Below, one piece after another: positions 59,395 through 64,000 of a DNA stretch of 64,000 nucleotides (position 1 is its first letter; every line of letters begins with the position of its first letter). The stretch covers positions 1,624,501 to 1,688,500 of the forward strand of contig NC_134366.1 of assembly GCF_035582795.1 (NCBI RefSeq), in the 5' to 3' direction. A program made the translations under genes and the position numbers. Under the pieces are notes generated by a model. The model was not told the origin of the DNA. It did not search any database and was given only the letters and a program-made list of their open reading frames with translations. This stretch comes from Mycteria americana (Eukaryota > Chordata > Aves > Ciconiiformes > Ciconiidae).

Positions 59395-59514
59395 GGGGAA
59401 GGATATAAGGAAGACATTTTTTACCCTGAGGGTGGTGAGACACTGGCGCAGGTTGCCCAGAGAGGTGGGAGATGCCCCATCCCTGGAAACATTCAAGGTC
59501 AGGTTGCCAGTGAC
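59395..59514 (+). mobile_element. CR1 internal fragment
   Basis: GGATATAAGGAAGACATTTT, GGGTGGTGAGACACTGGCGC and AGGTTGCCCAGAGAGGTGGG match the segment 62390-62500 of the larger CR1 almost base for base, then stop at CAAGGTCAGGTTG. Both 5' and 3' parts are missing, which is unusual for CR1 because copies normally keep the 3' end. Confidence 0.85.
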
Positions 59515-62029
59515 ACTATAAATATCATAGTGGAAGGGACTTCTTGAGAATCACCCACACTGAGGACCCTATTGCAATCGGCAGCTGGGCTCGGTAGGGC
59601 TCATGGACAACATATCCTGTGCAGGAAGGGGAGCTGAGGCTGGGGGGAACCAACTCACCAATGGCCCAGCGTGGGTTTGGTGTCCACGCCCCTGGACTCC
59701 GTCTTGCTTTTGCAGTTTCCTGAGACCATGGTTGTCCATGGATGGTACTGGGCCTTGATAACAGCATTGGTTGGCCAACCGCAGCCTCAAATATCAGCTC
59801 CTGGTGCTGAGGGACCAGAGACAGAGGTTGGACCCAGGGAGCATCAGTGAAGCACTGAATAACAACTTCCCGATGAGAGTCCTCTTCCCCTGTCTCGAAC
59901 TCCTCCACACCTCAGGTCTAGGTCCTTTCTAGGTCCACCATCAAGTGGAAGACAGTTGAACGTCTGGAGCTCATGCTGTCCTGCATGCAGGAGGTGGTGG
60001 CAGCCTGGAGGTCCCAGTATGAAGACTTCTGGAGTATGAGCACGATTTTGGGAGAGCTGGGCAGGCGGGGTAAGGTGGTGCTGGGTCATCCACCTTCCTT
60101 CCTTGCTCAGAGGGGAGACGATGAGTAGATAAATGCCCATTTATTTGTTATGAACCATTGTGTGCTTTGAGTTGCTGCTGGGCTTTTTTCAGACACGTGG
60201 TGGGGTACTGCATATTTACTGGTTAAAGAATGAAACAAAGCCCAGCCAGCCCCTGCCTCGTCCTATTCCTGCTGTCTCCATGTTCTCCATCCTTTTTCTG
60301 CCTTGTGTCAGGCAAATCTGGCTCCTTCCTTGCAAATACCATCTGCTGTTGCTGCTGCTCTCCCAACCTTTCTCTTCAATAACTTGCATCTGTACGACAG
60401 TTGGTTTTTCTTTGGTTGGTTTGGAGCGTGATGGCTTCACTGCCTTTTACCGACAAGCGTAGAAAGCGCTGATATGCTACAAAATTGACAGCGATGTCAA
60501 ATACGTCCCTGCAGGACTCTCCTGGTCACTTGTTCTGGTTTATCCTCAGCCAGTATAATGACCTTTTTAAAATTACGATGTTTCTTTCTCCTCTCGTTAC
60601 AAATGCCACCTCCTGCATCTTTTCATTGGATTCCCTTCTGAGCATTTTGCGCGCTGGCGTTGGAGCGTGCCTTAGCAGACAGTTGTCTTGACACCCCTCT
60701 GTTTGCCTTATGAGAAACCGGGCATAACATGCGCTCGGTCGGAATAAAAGACAGCAGGGTGGGCCAGATTTTGAATGAGCCTTTGATGGCTGCGTGACAC
60801 GAAGCAGGAGCGACCCTGGTGTGCCGGAGCAATTGCGCTGGTGTGGGATTCCTCCTGAGCCAGCAGATCCCAGGGTCCTACCTGCTGGGATGATGGAGGG
60901 GAGGCTTCATCCCAAGTCCTCAGCCCTTTGGGCCATGTTTCTGCAGTGGTCCACACCCATGGACAAGGTCAGGCTTTCAAGTGTCCGGCTGCTGCAGAAA
61001 CATGAAAGGAAATGCCCATTTTTTGACAGCTGCTGAAAAATCCTTTTGTGATGTCCCCAGCCAGACTTTTCCCAAGTTGAGAGTTTCTTCTGCCTGTCCC
61101 ACGAGCTGAGCTCCCTGGAGAATTAGGACCATTGTTGCTTCTGGTAAAGAAATTAAAAAAAAACCTGGGCTGCTCTTCTGGGCTGCCGTCATGACTCGAC
61201 AGGTCTCCAAGCCTCCAAAGCAGGTTTCTGTAAAATTTTCTTCTGCAATATTATCTTACAAAACTGAGCAGAGACTGTAGGGCAGAATTTTATTTCTTAA
61301 ATGCGTAGGAAATGCTTGGCTGTTTCCAAGGACCATCTGAGATGCTCTGGACATGGCTTACAGATGGGGCTTGGGACCTCTAGGAGACCCGTGGCAATGG
61401 CAGGTGACCCTCTGCAATGACAGGTGGAGGTGTGGAGGGATTCCGCAGGGTATTTCCCATGGCACAGGATACGTAGGTGTGGGCAAATGAACTGGGTGTC
61501 TACACAAGGCACCTACATTTGAGATGACCTATGGGGGGGCCTCTTATGACTCTGGTACCTTCAAAGGGGATGAGCTGGCAAAGCTGGGGCTGATGATTTC
61601 AAGAGTGCCTAAAGCCTGTGTTTTTTGGAGAGTTTCAGCACCGACTTCTGGCCTCTGGTCATGTTTCTGTGGGTATAACCAGCAGCCAGGGGAGCTGCAA
61701 CCCTTTGCAAAATCACCGGCTCTGTCCTCGTATGAGGGGTGGGGTGCTGGGCCATGTTGACATGGATGTGGCAAGTCCTACTGATTTCAGCCCACATTAA
61801 TGCCGTTGTGCTGAAGTGGGCTCGGTTGCCCACGTGCCTTTGAGGAACTGGGCCAAAGCGATCAAGGGTCATGCACCTTGTGATCTGATTTCATATTTTT
61901 TTGGCAGGACTTAGCCCAAGCGCTTTCAAAAATGGGAAGAAGACTCCCTTGGTTGCTGCAAAAATCATGAACTCTTTGTGGTGTGAAGGCTCTGTCCTAG
62001 GAGGTGCTGGGGGGCTGATTCCCACCATC
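59515..62029. other. Intergenic, nothing recognised
   Basis: No gene, RNA gene or repeat identified. Open frames are short and without family resemblance. Confidence 0.45.
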
Positions 62030-62622
62030 GGGTGGCCAGCAGGTCGAGGGAGGGGATTCTGCCCCTCTGCTCCACTCTGGTGAGACCCCCCCTGCAGTGC
62101 TGCGTCCAGCTCGGGGGTCCTCAGCACAGGAGAGACACGGAGCTGTTGGAGCGGGTCCAGAGGAGGCCACAAAAATGCTCCGAGGGGTGGAACACCTCTG
62201 CTGTGAGGACAGGCTGAGAGAGCTGGGGCTGTTCAGCCTGGAGAAGAGCAGGCTCTGGGGAGACCTTATAGCAGCCTGCCAGTACTTAAAGGGGGCTTCT
62301 AAGAGAGATGGGGACAGAGTTTTTAGCAGGGCCTGTGGTGATAGGACAAGGGGGAATGGTTTTAAACTAAAAGAGGGGAGATTCAGACTAGGCATAAGGA
62401 AGAAATTTTTTACGCTGAGGGTGGTGAGACACTGGCGCAGGTTGCCCAGAGAGGTGGGAGATGCCCCAACCCTGGACACATTCAAGGTCAGGTTGGACGG
62501 GGCTCTGAGCAACCTGATCCAGTTGAAGATGTCCCTGCTCATGGCAGGGGGTTGGACTGGGTGACCTGGAAAGGTCCCTTCCAACCCAAACCTTTCCATG
62601 ATTCTACTCTATGATTCTACGA
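62030..62622 (+). mobile_element. CR1 LINE, ORF2 C-terminus and 3' UTR
   Basis: About 590 bp. After a frameshift, one frame (62097-62564) is open through [40 protein letters not shown] and [10 protein letters not shown], the conserved end of CR1 ORF2. It ends TTCCAACCCAAACC ... GATTCTACTCTATGATTCTA. From 62038 to about 62250 it is nearly identical to 52729-52940. Confidence 0.95.
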
Positions 62623-64000
62623 TCTTACACTGGCTAAAGGAACACGAGCCCCACACTCACTGAGCATTAATTACAGACATGGCGCCAGCAGAGAAGAGGA
62701 CACCTGCCCCACTTGCCCCACCTCTAACTAAGGGATTTCTCTGGGACTTTAATGGGGTGACCAGAGGCAGAAAAGGAGCTGGGGGGGACACAGGCAGCGG
62801 GAAGCAGCTCTGCATCCAGGACTTGCCTTTCGGTGCTACAGCCTCTGATCTCAGCAGCTCTATGTCCTCCCCTGCCCAGGGCTCGTTGCTGTGTCTGGGA
62901 ATTTGGAGCAGGTGCCGGGGCAAAACCCACGGGCCGTGCACAGCAAAGCCCTCAATGCGATGCTCCACCACCACGATTTTCCATTTCCTACTGGCGCAGG
63001 CATGCGAAAACTTCCCAAGGCAATTCCTGCAATGTTGGCTGGAAGAGGCCAACAGTAAAAGAACGGGGCAGCAGAAAAAAAGGACGGCAAAGTCCCAATA
63101 TAATTCTCCCGTCTGGAAGTTCATTAGCGTCTGTTAGCTGGCCGCAGCTGCTGGATTTATTTCCATCACACCCCGCCGAGGTGCCAGCCATGTGTTGAAG
63201 GTGTTTCAGGCACAACGGGACGGTGATCGGAGCCAAGGGCTTTGCAGGAGAGCTCCGGGAGTCACTGCGAGTGCAAGGCTGGGGCTGGATGGGGAAGGTC
63301 ACAGCTCAGGACCGAGGTGCGTTAGCAGAAATTGAGCTTTACTTTTACAGCCGGCATTAATTTTTCTTCCCCCTTTCTCTATCCCATCCCTCTCCCTGGG
63401 TAAAGCAGCCTGGAGAAAGGAGGACAGAGAAAATTTCCGAGTGCTGGTTCTTGCTCTCGCCAACCCTCATGACTTTTTGTCAGGGGTCTTAGGGATGAGG
63501 GGGGGTTTGCTCCAAGCTGCCCTCGCTGCGGTCACACAAAAAGCTTGGCTCTCACCTGGAAAAAGCGAGCGAGAAAAACTCTGCCCTTGTGGAGAGTTCA
63601 GAGACTCACAAATACACATCCAGAAGGCCTCCAAAACCCCGAAAGTGGATGAAAAGCTTAGGAAAAAAAAGGCCAAACAAACCGGAGCATATTGGTTTAG
63701 GAGTCGTGAGTCTGAAAAGGGGCCATGTGATGTGTTTGGGGGTGGCTCAGGACCTCCTCATGGTGGTTGGGGAAGGTGGCCAGCCTGCTCTCCACCCCAG
63801 CAGGACTTCAGAGCGCACCACCAGATTTTGGGCTGTTTTTCAGCCCTGGCAATCCACGAGGGACCAGATCCAAGTTGCAGGGTAGTTCAGTGGCCCAGAT
63901 TACCGACAGACCTGGTGCAGGGTCACTGCTCAGTCCCTTAAGGAGGTGGCTGGCAGCTGTGCTGAGGACTAGGAGACAGGAGGCTCCTCCTGGGGCTGCC
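62623..64000. other. Intergenic, nothing recognised
   Basis: GC-moderate sequence with open frames on both strands (152 codons plus at 62679-63137, 155 minus at 62657-63124). They overlap each other, have no family resemblance and no clear splice context. Confidence 0.45.

Noticed and set aside
62679-63137. 152-codon plus frame downstream of a CR1
   Set aside because: A 155-codon frame overlaps it on the other strand; there is no homology or splice context.

Overview
The window looks like avian nuclear DNA. The strongest lineage marker is a set of CR1 LINE 3' ends that finish in short ATTCTATGA-type repeats. The C- and G-rich homopolymer runs and the GC-rich promoter also fit a bird, but I cannot name the species. 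Two vertebrate genes are recognisable by translating the DNA and comparing it with proteins I know. They are CCDC12 (plus strand, complete, seven coding exons from 4641 to 45493) and the first coding exon of NBEAL2 (minus strand, 3972-4022). They sit head to head with 618 bp between their start codons, the same arrangement as in mammals.

Layout. 1-3971 is the start of NBEAL2 intron 1. It holds a 40-bp minisatellite (about 665-2520) with higher-order structure, then a segment packed with G and C homopolymers. 4023-4640 is the shared promoter region. It contains a perfect 36-bp inverted repeat, a three-copy 25-bp tandem repeat, an NRF1-like site and a YY1-type motif lying over the CCDC12 start codon. 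CCDC12 intron 1 (4767-31222) and intron 2 (31294-42650) make up most of the gene. They hold simple tracts, two ancient LINE reverse-transcriptase remnants, a young CR1, a diverged pair of 54-bp repeats and two exon-like segments. Exons 3-7 are clustered in 42651-45493, and a polyadenylation signal lies at 46281.

46300-64000 holds no gene I can identify. It contains a 19-bp minisatellite with a 57-bp higher-order period, a TG/CA microsatellite, a probable old DNA-transposon remnant and several CR1 copies. Two of those copies are nearly identical to each other over about 200 bp and share a one-base frameshift.

Biology. CCDC12 is a small coiled-coil protein of the cwf18 family, found in activated spliceosomes. 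NBEAL2 is a very large BEACH-domain protein needed for platelet (thrombocyte) alpha-granule formation. I found no convincing new protein system. The most interesting signals are the promoter inverted repeat, a competing pair of splice donors at CCDC12 exon 1, the layered minisatellites and the possible cryptic exons.
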